Below are positions 1-8,864 of a stretch of DNA of 64,000 nucleotides, piece by piece. The notes beneath the pieces were generated by a model. The model was given only the letters and a program-made list of their open reading frames with translations. It did no database searches and was not told the DNA's origin. Every line of letters begins with the position of its first letter. Position 1 is the stretch's first letter. This stretch comes from Aeromonas rivipollensis (GTDB taxonomy: Bacteria > Pseudomonadota > Gammaproteobacteria > Enterobacterales > Aeromonadaceae): NCBI RefSeq assembly GCF_010974825.1, contig NZ_JAAILA010000010.1, positions 124,001-188,000 on the forward strand, read 5' to 3'. Position numbers and translations under genes: made by a program.

Positions 1-1
1 C

Positions 2-2014
2 CCCCAGTGGTTCATCAAGATCACCGACTATGCCGAAGAGCTGCTCAACGACATCGACAATCTGGAAGGCTGGCCGGAGATGGTCAAGACCATGCAGCGC
101 AACTGGATTGGTCGCTCCGAAGGGGTCAACATCAGCTTCAATATCGACGGTCAGGATGAGCAGCTGGAGGTCTACACCACCCGTCCTGATACCTTCATGG
201 GCGTGACCTATGTGGGCATTGCCGCCGGTCACCCGCTGGCCGCACAGGCTGCTGCCAGCAATCCGGAACTGGCCGCCTTTATCGAGGAGTGCAAGCACAC
301 CAAGGTCGCCGAGGCTGACATGGCGACCATGGAGAAGAAGGGCATGGCCACCGGCCTCTACGCCATTCACCCGCTCAATGGCCGCAAGGTACCGGTCTGG
401 GTCGCAAACTTCGTGCTGATGAACTACGGCACCGGCGCCGTGATGGCAGTACCGGGTCACGATCAGCGTGACTTCGAATTCGCCACCAAATATGGCCTCG
501 ACATCAAGGCGGTGATCAAGCCGGTTGATGGCGAGGTGGACGTGAGCACCGCCGCTTACACCGAGAAGGGCGTACTGTTCAACTCCGGCGAGTTCGACGG
601 TCTCGACTTCCAGGGCGCCTTCGACGCCATCGCCAACAAGCTGGAAGCCCTCGGCCACGGCAAGCGTACCGTCAACTTCCGTCTGCGTGACTGGGGCGTC
701 TCCCGTCAGCGTTACTGGGGTGCCCCCATCCCCATGTTGACCCTGGCTGACGGCACTGTGGTGCCGACCCCGGAAGATCAACTGCCGGTGCTGCTGCCGG
801 AAGACGTGGTGATGGACGGCATCCAGAGCCCGATCAAGGCCGACCCCGAGTGGGCCAAGACCACCTACAACGGCCAGGAAGCCTTCCGCGAGACCGATAC
901 CTTCGACACCTTCATGGAGTCCTCCTGGTACTACGCCCGCTACTGCTCCCCGGACTACGACAAGGGCATGCTGGACCCGGCTGCTGCCAACCACTGGCTG
1001 CCGGTCGACCAATACATCGGCGGCATAGAGCACGCCTGTATGCACCTGCTCTACGCCCGCTTCTTCCACAAGCTGCTGCGTGACGCAGGGCTGGTCAACA
1101 GCGACGAGCCGTTCAAGCGCCTGCTCTGCCAGGGCATGGTGCTGGCCGACGCCTTCTACTACAAGGACGAGAAGGGCGGCAACGTCTGGGTCAGCCCGAC
1201 CGACGTCAAGGTGGAGCGTGACGACAAGGGTCGCATCACCAAGGCCGTGGATCTTGAGGGCCGCGAGGTGATCCACTCCGGCATGACCAAGATGTCCAAG
1301 TCCAAGAACAATGGCATAGACCCGCAGCTGATGGTGGAGCGTTACGGCGCCGATACCGTCCGCCTGTTCATGATGTTCGCCTCCCCGGCCGACATGACCC
1401 TGGAGTGGTCCGACTCCGGCGTGGAGGGCGCCCAGCGCTTCCTGCGTCGCCTGTGGCGCACCACCTTCGAGCACGTCTCCGGTGGCGCCGTTGCCGCGCT
1501 GGATGTGGCGGCTCTCTCCAACGAGCAGAAGGCAGTGCGCCGCGAGCTGCACAAGACCATCGCCAAGGTGAGCGATGACGTGGGTCGCCGTCAGACCTTC
1601 AACACCGCCATCGCCGCCATCATGGAGCTTATGAACAACCTGGCCAAGCTGGGCTCTGACGAGCAGGACCGCGCCCTGATGCAGGAAGCGCTGGAAGCCG
1701 TCGTCGTCATGCTCTACCCCATCACCCCGCACATCGGCTTCGAGCTGTGGAAGATGCTGGGCAAGGAAGGGGACATAGACGTCGCGGTCTGGCCGGTGGC
1801 GGATGAAGCCGCCATGGTCGAGACCGAGAAGCTGGTGGTGGTACAGATCAACGGCAAGATGCGCGGCAAGCTGACAGTGCCGGCCGAGATAAGCCAGGCC
1901 GACGTCGAGAAGCTGGCCATGGCCGATGCCTCGGTGCAGAAGTTCACCGAAGGCCTGACAGTGCGCAAGGTCGTCTATGTACCGGGCAAGCTGCTCAACA
2001 TAGTCGCAAACTGA
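2..2014 (+). CDS. leuS: Leucyl-tRNA synthetase, 5'-truncated by the window edge
   Basis: Charges tRNA-Leu with leucine in the cytoplasm (class I aminoacyl-tRNA synthetase). The open frame enters at base 2, so about the first 200 residues of a protein of about 860 lie outside the window. Visible parts are the CP1 editing domain with TTRPDTFMG and [15 protein letters not shown], the catalytic core, the KMSKS signature encoded at 1289-1303, and the anticodon-binding and C-terminal domains ending LLNIVAN. The first internal ATG at 80 is not the start. It heads the lptE-holA-nadD cluster, as in other gammaproteobacteria. The identification is secure. Confidence 0.97.
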   Translation, partial: PQWFIKITDYAEELLNDIDNLEGWPEMVKTMQRNWIGRSEGVNISFNIDGQDEQLEVYTTRPDTFMGVTYVGIAAGHPLAAQAAASNPELAAFIEECKHTKVAEADMATMEKKGMATGLYAIHPLNGRKVPVWVANFVLMNYGTGAVMAVPGHDQRDFEFATKYGLDIKAVIKPVDGEVDVSTAAYTEKGVLFNSGEFDGLDFQGAFDAIANKLEALGHGKRTVNFRLRDWGVSRQRYWGAPIPMLTLADGTVVPTPEDQLPVLLPEDVVMDGIQSPIKADPEWAKTTYNGQEAFRETDTFDTFMESSWYYARYCSPDYDKGMLDPAAANHWLPVDQYIGGIEHACMHLLYARFFHKLLRDAGLVNSDEPFKRLLCQGMVLADAFYYKDEKGGNVWVSPTDVKVERDDKGRITKAVDLEGREVIHSGMTKMSKSKNNGIDPQLMVERYGADTVRLFMMFASPADMTLEWSDSGVEGAQRFLRRLWRTTFEHVSGGAVAALDVAALSNEQKAVRRELHKTIAKVSDDVGRRQTFNTAIAAIMELMNNLAKLGSDEQDRALMQEALEAVVVMLYPITPHIGFELWKMLGKEGDIDVAVWPVADEAAMVETEKLVVVQINGKMRGKLTVPAEISQADVEKLAMADASVQKFTEGLTVRKVVYVPGKLLNIVAN

Positions 2015-2029
2015 GATTGACCCGCACTC

Positions 2030-2106
2030 CCGCCCTCCTTCCCCTGTCGGGGGAGGAGGGCGGCAGGGTCTGAATCTATATGTGACGGCGGGCAGGCGCC
2101 CGCCGT
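2030..2106 (+). terminator. Two consecutive GC-rich hairpins after leuS
   Basis: Bases 2030-2063 form a stem of about 15 bp with a TGTC loop. Bases 2085-2106 form a second 9-bp stem with loop AGGC, followed only by TTCTTC. Neither has a strong T-run. They may attenuate transcription or stabilise the mRNA end rather than terminate fully, since lptE follows 28 nt later on the same strand. Confidence 0.4.
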
Positions 2107-2134
2107 TCTTCACTTGATGCAAAGAGGAATTCAC

Positions 2135-2617
2135 ATGGGCATGTCCCTCACTCGCTGGATTGCCATCATGCTGACGGGCCTGCTGCTGCAGGCCTGCGGT
2201 TTTCAGATGCGGGGAACCGCCATCCCCCCCGAGCTGATGACCATGAAGGTGGTCGGTGACAACAAGAGCGACTTCTATCGGCTGGTCACCACCCGCCTCA
2301 AGGCCTCGGGGGTGACCCTGGCGGACAAGGAGGGCATTCCGGTGCTGACCCTGTCCGGGGTACGCAGCAGCAGCCAGGTTGCCTCCGTCGACTCCATCGG
2401 CCAGGACCGCGAGTACCTGCTGGGTTACAGCACCCAGTTCACCGTATCCATGCCGGGCAAACCGACCCAGGTCTTCCCCATCACCTTCAACCGCAGCTTC
2501 CTGAACAAGCCGGATGCGGCGCTGGCCTCCTCCCGCGAGCAGGAGCAGCTTGGCAAGGAGATGCAGGAGCAGGCTGCCAATCTGGTGATCCGCCAGCTGA
2601 GCCAGGTCAAGTTCTGA
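2135..2617 (+). CDS. lptE: LPS-assembly lipoprotein LptE
   Basis: Outer-membrane lipoprotein that plugs the LptD barrel and helps deliver lipopolysaccharide to the cell surface. The chosen ATG has AGAGGAAT at the expected distance; an upstream in-frame ATG at 2114 lacks this. The N-terminus is a signal peptide ending in lipobox LLLQAC, so the mature protein begins at the Cys near residue 20. The protein is 160 residues, somewhat shorter than E. coli LptE (193). The tail RQLSQVKF and stop are followed at once by repeated copies of the lptE-holA junction. Its stop overlaps an ATG as TGATG. Confidence 0.93.
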   Translation: MGMSLTRWIAIMLTGLLLQACGFQMRGTAIPPELMTMKVVGDNKSDFYRLVTTRLKASGVTLADKEGIPVLTLSGVRSSSQVASVDSIGQDREYLLGYSTQFTVSMPGKPTQVFPITFNRSFLNKPDAALASSREQEQLGKEMQEQAANLVIRQLSQVKF

Positions 2618-2753
2618 TGCGGGTATCCTGATGAGAATCTACCCCGAGCAGGTCGCCGACCTGGTGATCCATCAACCTGAGCCAGGTCAAGTTCTGATGC
2701 GAGTCTGCCCAAAGCAGTCTGCGGAACACCAACTCAACCAGGGCAAGTGCTGA
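2599..2753 (+). repeat. Triplicated lptE-holA junction with a relay of two small ORFs
   Basis: The 22 bases at 2599-2620 (lptE tail plus stop and ATG) recur exactly at 2679-2700, and a degenerate third copy precedes holA at 2730-2755. A 4-codon ORF (2617-2631, MRVS) starts inside the lptE stop. Its own TGATG starts a 40-codon ORF (2631-2753), whose TGATG starts holA. The long ORF begins MRIYPEQVADL (HolA begins MRIYPEQFADH). It then has MRVCPKQSAEH, a second HolA-like start, and ends HQLNQGKC, matching the LptE tail RQLSQVKF. Seen directly; function unknown. It may be debris of tandem duplication that still couples translation. Confidence 0.85.
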
Positions 2754-3787
2754 TGCGGATCTATCCCGAGCAGTTTGCGGACCATCTCAAGGCAGGGCTC
2801 AAGCCCTGCTATCTCGTTTTTGGTGACGAGCCGCTGCTCAAGCTCGAGGCCATAGACGCCGTGCGTCAGGTGGCCCGCAAACAGGGGTTTGATGAGCGCC
2901 ACAGCTTCGTGGTGGAAGCCGGGCTGGACTGGAATCAGGTCTATGACGCCTGTCAGGCCATGAGTCTCTTCTCGGCCCGCCAGATCATCGAGCTGGAGCT
3001 GCCCGCCAAGGTCGACAAGGACTTGGCCGCCCGCATCACCGAGATCGGCAAGCAGCTGCATCCCGACCTGCTGCTGGTGCTCTCGGGGGGGCGTCTCAAT
3101 CAGACCCAGATGAAGGCAGCCTGGTTCGACAAGCTGAGCCAGAGCGGCACCTATGTGCCGGTCAATCACCCCGAACCCCGCTTCTTCCCGCGCTGGATGA
3201 GTGCGAGGTTTCAACGCTTTGGCCTCAAGGCGCTGCCGGATGCGGTCAACTTCATGTGTCACGCCTTCGAGGGCAACCTGCTGGCCGCGAGCCAGGAGAT
3301 AGAGAAGCTGACCCTGCTCGGCCCGCCCCAGCCCATCAGCGTCGCCTATCTGCAAGAGACCATCATACGCCACGCCCACTTCACTCCCTTCCAGCTCGTC
3401 GATACCCTGCTGGAGGGCAAGGTGAACCGGGCCCAGCGCATACTGCTGGCGCTGCGGGCCGAGGGTACCGAGCCCGGCATGCTGGCCTGGACCCTGTGCC
3501 GGGAGCTGGAGCAGCTCACCGAGCTGGCCCTGGCCGCCCGCGCCGGTCAGCCTCTGGTGGAACACTTCAGCCGGTTGCGCATCTGGCAGAGCCGCCAGCA
3601 GCTCATTCAGCAGGCCCTGACCCGGCTGCCCGTTGGCAAGATACAGCAGCTGTGGCAACTGATGGCCCGGCTGGACGATGCCCAGCGCCGGTTCGACACC
3701 GAGCAGGCCTGGCTGATGTTGCAGACCCTGGCACTCGGTTTTCGCGATGGCACGCCGCTGCCCCTGCTGGAGGCGGATCCATGCTGA
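2753..3787 (+). CDS. holA: DNA polymerase III delta subunit
   Basis: Clamp-loader subunit that opens the beta sliding clamp on DNA. It has 344 residues, matching E. coli HolA (343). It starts at the ATG of the TGATG overlap; a GTG two codons upstream is in frame but lies inside the preceding small ORF. N-terminal AAA+-like fold features include CYLVFGDEPLL and the FDERH segment; the C-terminal collar domain ends LLEADPC. The stop overlaps an ATG as ATGCTGA (3781-3787). That ATG does not start nadD but a 25-codon ORF duplicating the junction. Confidence 0.95.
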   Translation: MRIYPEQFADHLKAGLKPCYLVFGDEPLLKLEAIDAVRQVARKQGFDERHSFVVEAGLDWNQVYDACQAMSLFSARQIIELELPAKVDKDLAARITEIGKQLHPDLLLVLSGGRLNQTQMKAAWFDKLSQSGTYVPVNHPEPRFFPRWMSARFQRFGLKALPDAVNFMCHAFEGNLLAASQEIEKLTLLGPPQPISVAYLQETIIRHAHFTPFQLVDTLLEGKVNRAQRILLALRAEGTEPGMLAWTLCRELEQLTELALAARAGQPLVEHFSRLRIWQSRQQLIQQALTRLPVGKIQQLWQLMARLDDAQRRFDTEQAWLMLQTLALGFRDGTPLPLLEADPC

Positions 3788-3858
3788 GCGCCCCCATCGA
3801 ACGCCAGACCGGCCCCTTGGCCCCCCTCCATGATCTGACAGGGAGAGCCTCATGCTGA
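3781..3858 (+). repeat. Duplicated holA-nadD junction, 25-codon chimeric ORF
   Basis: The ORF starts at the ATG of ATGCTGA at the holA end and stops at the TGA of an identical ATGCTGA at the nadD start, 71 nt later. Its N-terminus MLSAPI resembles NadD MLKAPI: bases 3781-3799 match 3852-3870 at 16 of 19 positions. Its C-terminus GRASC aligns loosely with HolA EADPC. It has the same arrangement as the lptE-holA and mrdB-mltB junctions. Whether the peptide is made is unknown. Confidence 0.75.
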
Positions 3859-4505
3859 AGGCCCCTATCGGCATCCTGGGCGGCACCTTTGACCCCATCC
3901 ACATAGGTCATCTGAGGCCCGCCATCGAGGCCCGCGACGCCCTGGGCCTGGCCGAGGTGCGCCTGCTCCCGAACCATATCCCGCCCCATCGCGCCAATCC
4001 CTTCTGCTCCAGCGAGCAGCGGCTCGCCATGGTCGCGCTGGCGGCGGCGGAGAACCCGGGCTTCGTGGTGGATGAGCGGGAGCTGCAACGGGACAAGCCC
4101 TCATGGACCATAGACACCCTCATCGAGCTCAAGCAGGAGCTGCCGGATACCCCTGTCTGTTTCCTGATGGGCATGGACTCCCTGCTCGGCCTGCCGGGCT
4201 GGCATCGCTGGCAGGAGCTGCTCGAACATGCCCACCTGGTGGTGAGCAAGCGCCCGGGCTGGCAACCGGATTACCCGGGCGAGGTGGCCAGCCTGCTGGC
4301 CCGCCACCAGACCCGGGATGTGCAGGATCTTCATCGACAGCGTCAGGGCCATGTCTGGATCGCCGACAACCTGCCCATAGAGCTGTCGGCCACCCGGCTG
4401 AGGGCCCTGCTGGCGGCGGGGCAGGATCCCAGATACCTGCTGCCGGCCCCGGTCGCCGACTACATCCGGCGGCACCGGCTCTATCAGCCATCGCCAAGCC
4501 GGTGA
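3852..4505 (+). CDS. nadD: Nicotinate-nucleotide adenylyltransferase
   Basis: Adenylates nicotinate mononucleotide to deamido-NAD in NAD biosynthesis. It has 217 residues (E. coli 213). The nucleotidyltransferase signature GGTFDPIHIGHL is near residue 10 and the SATRLR phosphate-binding motif near residue 176. The start at 3852 has GGGAGAG just upstream and overlaps the stop of the preceding 25-codon ORF. The end RLYQPSPSR is followed by a short copy encoding RVCQPTP. Confidence 0.96.
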   Translation: MLKAPIGILGGTFDPIHIGHLRPAIEARDALGLAEVRLLPNHIPPHRANPFCSSEQRLAMVALAAAENPGFVVDERELQRDKPSWTIDTLIELKQELPDTPVCFLMGMDSLLGLPGWHRWQELLEHAHLVVSKRPGWQPDYPGEVASLLARHQTRDVQDLHRQRQGHVWIADNLPIELSATRLRALLAAGQDPRYLLPAPVADYIRRHRLYQPSPSR

Positions 4506-4540
4506 GCGGCGCCACGCGGGTTTGTCAGCCGACACCCTGA
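4502..4540 (+). repeat. Copy of the nadD 3' end in a 12-codon ORF
   Basis: A GTG overlapping the nadD stop (GTGA) opens a 12-codon frame ending TRVCQPTP, which resembles the NadD tail HRLYQPSPSR. Unlike the other junctions, no relay continues to the next gene: rsfS lies 178 nt on with its own promoter-like sequence. The alignment is short, so this is the weakest of the junction copies apart from lipA. Confidence 0.5.
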
Positions 4541-4673
4541 GGCGCACCCGGCACGGGCTTGACTATTGTCCCGCCCGGTTGCGCACTATAGTGATCAACA
4601 GGGGCCTGCCTTGCCCATGGGTGGCGGCCCCGGATCCATTCCCCTTTGCCAGACTGGGAAACGGGAGTGACCA

Positions 4674-4682
4674 TGATATAAT
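4674..4682 (+). promoter_or_regulatory. Extended -10 promoter element upstream of rsfS
   Basis: A perfect TATAAT at 4677-4682 is preceded by TGA (extended -10, TGN). It lies 36 nt before the rsfS start, leaving a short leader. No good -35 is present at 17 nt. Sequence-based call only. Confidence 0.5.
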
Positions 4683-4718
4683 CCGCCGCCCTCTGGCGCC
4701 GGAAGATAGGAGAAGACA

Positions 4719-5054
4719 TTGCAAGGCCAAGAACTGCTCGCCTTTATCGTCGACAAGATCGATGACATGAAAGGCCGCGACATCATCACCCTGGATGTAC
4801 GCGGCAAATCCAGCATCACGGACACCATGATCATCTGCTCCGGCAACTCCAATCGCCACGTCAGCGCCATTGCCCACAACCTGGCCAGTGAGGCCCGCCA
4901 TGCGGGGCTCGACCTGCTCAGCGTGGAAGGTCAGCTCACAGGGGAATGGGTGCTGGTGGACATGGGTTCCGTCATCGTCCACGTGATGCAGGATGAGTAC
5001 CGCGACTTCTACCAACTGGAGAAACTCTGGGGTGGCACCCAGGTGCAAGCGTAA
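4719..5054 (+). CDS. rsfS: Ribosome silencing factor RsfS
   Basis: Binds ribosomal protein uL14 on the 50S subunit and blocks subunit joining when nutrients are scarce. It has 111 residues (E. coli 105), with family blocks [26 protein letters not shown] and the C-terminal [20 protein letters not shown]. The start is TTG, chosen because [19 protein letters not shown] aligns with the E. coli N-terminus and AGGAGAAG lies just upstream. It is followed after 6 nt by rlmH, a conserved pair. Confidence 0.95.
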   Translation: MQGQELLAFIVDKIDDMKGRDIITLDVRGKSSITDTMIICSGNSNRHVSAIAHNLASEARHAGLDLLSVEGQLTGEWVLVDMGSVIVHVMQDEYRDFYQLEKLWGGTQVQA

Positions 5055-5060
5055 CGAACG

Positions 5061-5528
5061 ATGAAGATCCAGTTGATTGCGGTGGGCACCAAGATGCCTG
5101 CCTGGGTAGAGCATGGCTTCGAAGAGTACCGTCGCCGTTTCCCGAAAGACATGCCGTTCGAACTCGTCGAGATAGGCGCGGGCAAACGGGGCAAGAATGC
5201 CGACATTCCCCGCATCCTGCAAAAGGAGGGGGAAGCCATGCTGGCCGCCGCCGGCCGCTCGCGCATCGTCACCCTGGACATTCCCGGCAAGCCCTGGACC
5301 ACGGAGCAACTCGCCGTGTCGCTGGAGGCCTGGAAGCTCGATGGCCGGGATGTGGCGCTGCTGGTGGGCGGGCCTGAAGGCTTGTCCCCCGAGTGCAAGG
5401 CCGCCGCCGAACAGAGCTGGTCCCTGTCACCCCTGACCCTGCCCCATCCGCTGGTGCGGGTGCTGGTGGCCGAGAGCCTCTACCGCGCCTGGAGCATTAC
5501 CACCAATCATCCGTATCACAGGGAATGA
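5061..5528 (+). CDS. rlmH: 23S rRNA (pseudouridine-1915 N3)-methyltransferase RlmH
   Basis: SPOUT-class methyltransferase that modifies pseudouridine 1915 of 23S rRNA on assembled 70S ribosomes. It has 155 residues, identical in length to E. coli. The SAM-binding trefoil knot includes [13 protein letters not shown] near residue 100. The C-terminal catalytic tail has [16 protein letters not shown] and ends NHPYHRE. The stop is followed by a degenerate copy of this tail before mrdA. The end is 3 nt before the ATG of a 16-codon ORF. Confidence 0.96.
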   Translation: MKIQLIAVGTKMPAWVEHGFEEYRRRFPKDMPFELVEIGAGKRGKNADIPRILQKEGEAMLAAAGRSRIVTLDIPGKPWTTEQLAVSLEAWKLDGRDVALLVGGPEGLSPECKAAAEQSWSLSPLTLPHPLVRVLVAESLYRAWSITTNHPYHRE

Positions 5529-5636
5529 GCCATGACCCCTTGGAACATCACTCCCTCATACACCCAGTACCACAGGGAATAGTCCATGTGGTACCCGCCC
5601 TTGCTCCCCGTCAGCCATAAGGTAACGGCATGCTGA
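5517..5636 (+). repeat. Duplicated rlmH 3' end and a two-ORF relay into mrdA
   Basis: Bases 5517-5534 (tail, TGA, gcc, ATG) recur at 5571-5588 as tail, TAG, tcc, ATG, 54 nt on. The first ORF (5532-5582, 16 codons) reads PWNITPSYTQYHRE, matching the RlmH end [13 protein letters not shown]. Several differences are third-position. A second 16-codon ORF (5586-5636) runs to a stop overlapping the mrdA start as ATGCTGA. The copy lies in the same frame as rlmH, so readthrough would also express it. The second ORF has no clear parent. Confidence 0.75.
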
Positions 5637-7558
5637 AGAATCGCATCGAAATGCGCGATCACAGTGCCGAGGGACGTCTGTTCTTCCGGCGCACCCTGGT
5701 AGCCTACATCGGCATGGTCGTCCTCATGCTGGTGCTGCTGGGTAATCTCTACTACCTGCAGGTAGAGTCTTACGAAACCTATCAGACCCGTTCCAACGAC
5801 AACCGGATCCGGGTCGTGCCGGTGGCACCGCCACGGGGCCTCATCTATGACGCCAACGGCGTGCTGCTGGCGGAGAACCGCCCCGTCTACAGCCTGGAGA
5901 TAGTGCCGGAGGAGACCGAGGATCTGGAGAAGACGGCCGACGAGCTGATCACCCTGCTGGCCCTGCCGGAGGGGACCAAGGAGCGGTTCCTGGCCGAGGT
6001 GAAGCGCCAGCGCCGCTTCAAGCCGGTGCCCCTGTTCGAGAAGCTGACCGAGTACCAGGTCGCCCTCTTCTCGGTCAACCAGCACAACTACCCGGGCGCC
6101 AGCATAGAGGCCTATCTCAAGCGCTACTACCCCTTTGGCGATACCCTGACCCATGCGCTGGGCTATGTGGCCAAGATCAACACCCGTGACGTGGAGCGCC
6201 TCGACAAGGAGGACAAGCTCGCCAACTATGCCGCCACCAAGGACATCGGCAAGCAGGGGGTGGAGAAGTTCTACGAGGATCAGCTGCACGGCGTGGCGGG
6301 CTACCAGGAGGTCGAGGTCAACAACCGCGGCCGGGTGGTGCGCACCCTCAAGTTCCAGCCGCCGGAGCCCGGCAAGGACATCTATCTCAACATCGACATC
6401 CGCCTGCAGTTGAAGGCGCAGGAGCTGCTGGCCGGCCGCCGGGGCGCCATCGTCATGATGGATCCCAATACCGGCGCCATCCTGGCCATGGAGTCGAGCC
6501 CGAGCTACGACCCCAACCTGTTCGTGACCGGCATCTCCAACACCAATTACTCGGCGCTGCTCAACGATCCGGCGCGCCCGCTGGTGAACCGCACCACCCA
6601 GGGCATCTATGCCCCCGCCTCCACCGTCAAGCCCATGATGGCGGTGATGGGGCTGAACGAGGGGGCCATCACCCCCAACTATCGCTACTTCGGCGGTCCC
6701 AGCTTCTCCATCCCGGGCACCACCAAGAAGTTTCGTGACTGGCGCCGCTGGGGCCATGGCTGGCTCGACGTCTATCGCGCCATCGAGGTGTCGGCGGACA
6801 CCTACTTCTACGATCTCGCCTACCGGGTCGGCATCGACAAGATCCACGCCTACATGACCAAGTTCGGCTTCGGTCAATACAGTGGCGTAGACCTCTATGA
6901 AGAGACCAAGGGGGTCATGCCGTCCCGCGACTGGAAGATGGCGCGCTGGCGTCAGCCCTGGTATCAGGGGGACACCATCTCCATCGGCATAGGCCAGGGC
7001 TACTGGAGCTCCACCCCCATTCAGCTCGCCAAGGCGATCAGCATACTGACCCAGAACGGTCACGACGTGACGCCGCACCTGCTCAAGAGCACCGCCTCGG
7101 TGGACGGCGTGGTCAACGCCCCCATCAACCCGAACGTGGCCATCGCCGCCAAGAGCGACACCTACTGGCAGGTGGCCAAGGATGGCATGTGGCGCGTCAT
7201 CAACGGCCATGAGGGGACGGGGCGCCGCGCCTTTGCGGGCACTCCCTACAAGGCGGCAGGCAAGTCAGGTACCGCCCAGGTGGTGGGCCTCAAGGAGAAC
7301 CAGGTCTACAACGCGGCTACCACCAAGGTGGAGCACCGCGACAACGCCCTCTTCGTCGCCTTCGCCCCGTTCGAGGCCCCCAAGGCCGTGGTGGCCCTGG
7401 TGCTGGAAAACGCCGGTGGCGGCAGTGCCATGGGGGCGCCGGTCGCCCGCCACATGCTGGATGCCTATCTGCTGCCGCCAGAGCCCCAGCTGCCGCCGGC
7501 GCCCGACAAGCCGTCCACCCCTGGCCCGGATCAGCGCGAGGCAGTGCCCTATGAATAA
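5630..7558 (+). CDS. mrdA: Penicillin-binding protein 2, elongation transpeptidase
   Basis: Peptidoglycan D,D-transpeptidase that works with RodA in lateral wall synthesis and rod shape. It has 642 residues (E. coli 633). A short cytoplasmic N-terminus and one membrane anchor (about residues 25-45) precede the pedestal domain ([17 protein letters not shown]). The penicillin-binding domain has the active-site Ser motif STVK near residue 328, SAD near 387 and KSGT near 544. AAGGTAAC is a modest ribosome site. The stop (ATGAATAA) overlaps an ATG that opens a small junction ORF before mrdB. A duplicated rlmH tail lies upstream. Confidence 0.97.
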   Translation: MLKNRIEMRDHSAEGRLFFRRTLVAYIGMVVLMLVLLGNLYYLQVESYETYQTRSNDNRIRVVPVAPPRGLIYDANGVLLAENRPVYSLEIVPEETEDLEKTADELITLLALPEGTKERFLAEVKRQRRFKPVPLFEKLTEYQVALFSVNQHNYPGASIEAYLKRYYPFGDTLTHALGYVAKINTRDVERLDKEDKLANYAATKDIGKQGVEKFYEDQLHGVAGYQEVEVNNRGRVVRTLKFQPPEPGKDIYLNIDIRLQLKAQELLAGRRGAIVMMDPNTGAILAMESSPSYDPNLFVTGISNTNYSALLNDPARPLVNRTTQGIYAPASTVKPMMAVMGLNEGAITPNYRYFGGPSFSIPGTTKKFRDWRRWGHGWLDVYRAIEVSADTYFYDLAYRVGIDKIHAYMTKFGFGQYSGVDLYEETKGVMPSRDWKMARWRQPWYQGDTISIGIGQGYWSSTPIQLAKAISILTQNGHDVTPHLLKSTASVDGVVNAPINPNVAIAAKSDTYWQVAKDGMWRVINGHEGTGRRAFAGTPYKAAGKSGTAQVVGLKENQVYNAATTKVEHRDNALFVAFAPFEAPKAVVALVLENAGGGSAMGAPVARHMLDAYLLPPEPQLPPAPDKPSTPGPDQREAVPYE

Positions 7559-7634
7559 CGCCGCACGCCTGCTGCGCACCTTGCCTCTCCTCCCGAGGCC
7601 ATCCATGCAGAACGAGGTCTTCTCTCATGAGTAA
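7551..7634 (+). repeat. Duplicated mrdA-mrdB junction, 27-codon chimeric ORF
   Basis: The ORF starts in ATGAATAA at the end of mrdA and stops in ATGAGTAA at the start of mrdB, so both ends share the same unusual 8-nt overlap, 76 nt apart. It begins MNNAARLL (RodA begins MSNSARQQ) and ends QNEVFSHE (MrdA ends QREAVPYE). The frame is open throughout. This symmetry is seen directly; the peptide's existence is not shown. Confidence 0.8.
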
Positions 7635-8730
7635 CTCCGCCCGTCAGCAGAGTATCTGGTACAAGCTGCACATCGACCTGCCGCTGCTGCTCGGCCTGCT
7701 GGCGCTGATGACCCTCTCCATGGTGGTGCTCTACTCCGCCTCGGGCCAGGACTTTGACTCCATAGTGCGCCAGCTGGTGCGTGGCGGCCTCGCCTTCGGC
7801 CTGATGATAGGCCTGGCCCAGCTGCCCCCCTCCCTTTATGCACGCTGGTCCGTGCCCCTGTTCACCCTGGTGGTGCTGCTGCTCATCGCGGTGGACGTGT
7901 TCGGCCATATCGGCAAGGGGGCCCAGCGCTGGCTGGACCTCGGCTTTATGAAGTTCCAGCCCTCCGAGGTGATGAAGCTCTCCATGCCCATCATGGTGGC
8001 CGCCTGGCTCAGTCGGCACTCCCTGCCTCCCAAGTTCAGCCATGTGCTGATCGCCCTGGTGATGGTGCTCTTGCCCACCCTGCTCATCGCCGCCCAGCCC
8101 GATCTCGGCACCTCCATCCTGGTGGCGGCCTCCGGCTTCTTCGTCATCTTCCTGGCGGGGATCAGCTGGTGGCTGATCGGGCTGGCGGTCTTGCTGATCT
8201 GCGCCTTCATGCCGGTGCTCTGGTTCTTCCTGATGCACGACTACCAGCGCCAGCGGGTGTTGATGCTGCTCGACCCTGAGAAGGATCCCCTCGGCCGCGG
8301 CTACCACATCATCCAGTCCAAGATAGCCATCGGCTCCGGCGGCGTATTCGGCAAGGGTTGGCTGCAGGGCACCCAGTCCCAGCTGGAGTTCCTGCCGGAG
8401 CGCCACACCGACTTCATCTTCGCGGTGTTCAGCGAGGAGTTCGGTCTGGTGGGGGTAGCCCTGCTGCTGGTGATCTACCTCTATATCATCAGCCGCTGCC
8501 TGTTTATCTCCATGCAGGCCCAGAACAGCTTCGAACGCCTGCTCGGCGGCGCCCTGACCCTCACCTTCTTCGTCTATGTGTTCGTCAACATGGGCATGGT
8601 GAGCGGCATATTGCCTGTGGTGGGGGTGCCCCTGCCCCTGGTGAGCTATGGCGGCACCTCAATGGTGACCCTGATGGCAGGCTTTGGCATCCTGATGTCA
8701 ATTCAGACCCATAGAAGGCTACTGGCCTGA
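7627..8730 (+). CDS. mrdB: RodA peptidoglycan glycosyltransferase (SEDS family)
   Basis: Integral membrane polymerase of lipid II that partners PBP2 in the elongasome. It has 367 residues (E. coli 370) and about ten hydrophobic segments. The SEDS signatures are [25 protein letters not shown] and the C-terminal [12 protein letters not shown]. The start ATG overlaps the stop of the 27-codon junction ORF. The stop overlaps another ATG as TGATG, opening a 44-codon ORF that carries a near-perfect second copy of the RodA C-terminus. Confidence 0.97.
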   Translation: MSNSARQQSIWYKLHIDLPLLLGLLALMTLSMVVLYSASGQDFDSIVRQLVRGGLAFGLMIGLAQLPPSLYARWSVPLFTLVVLLLIAVDVFGHIGKGAQRWLDLGFMKFQPSEVMKLSMPIMVAAWLSRHSLPPKFSHVLIALVMVLLPTLLIAAQPDLGTSILVAASGFFVIFLAGISWWLIGLAVLLICAFMPVLWFFLMHDYQRQRVLMLLDPEKDPLGRGYHIIQSKIAIGSGGVFGKGWLQGTQSQLEFLPERHTDFIFAVFSEEFGLVGVALLLVIYLYIISRCLFISMQAQNSFERLLGGALTLTFFVYVFVNMGMVSGILPVVGVPLPLVSYGGTSMVTLMAGFGILMSIQTHRRLLA

Positions 8731-8864
8731 TGAGGTGGATATATTCTGCCTGTCGTGGAGGCCCCCTGCCGCAGGTGAGCTATGGCGGCACCTCCATGGT
8801 GACCCTGATGGCAGGCTTCGGCATCCTGATGTCCATCCAGACCCACAGAAGACTACTGGCTTGA
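8730..8864 (+). repeat. Duplicated mrdB-mltB junction, 44-codon chimeric ORF
   Basis: The ORF starts in the TGATG at the mrdB end and stops in the TGATG at the mltB start. The first residues MRWIYSAC resemble MltB MRAGWLVLCAC. The remainder repeats the last 33 residues of RodA with one replacement (PLPQV for PLPLV). Over that tail I count nine base differences, eight of them synonymous. The copy is therefore old or came from a diverged allele, and it kept its reading frame. This is the clearest of the junction copies. Confidence 0.9.

Noticed and set aside
4559-4592. Promoter TTGACT...TATAGT upstream of rsfS
   Set aside because: The spacing between the two boxes is 22 nt, too long for sigma-70; the extended -10 TGATATAAT nearer the gene is better.
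5516-7210. 564-codon open frame antisense to mrdA
   Set aside because: High GC keeps antisense frames open; composition is Gly/His/Val-rich with no family motifs, while the + strand encodes a clear PBP2.
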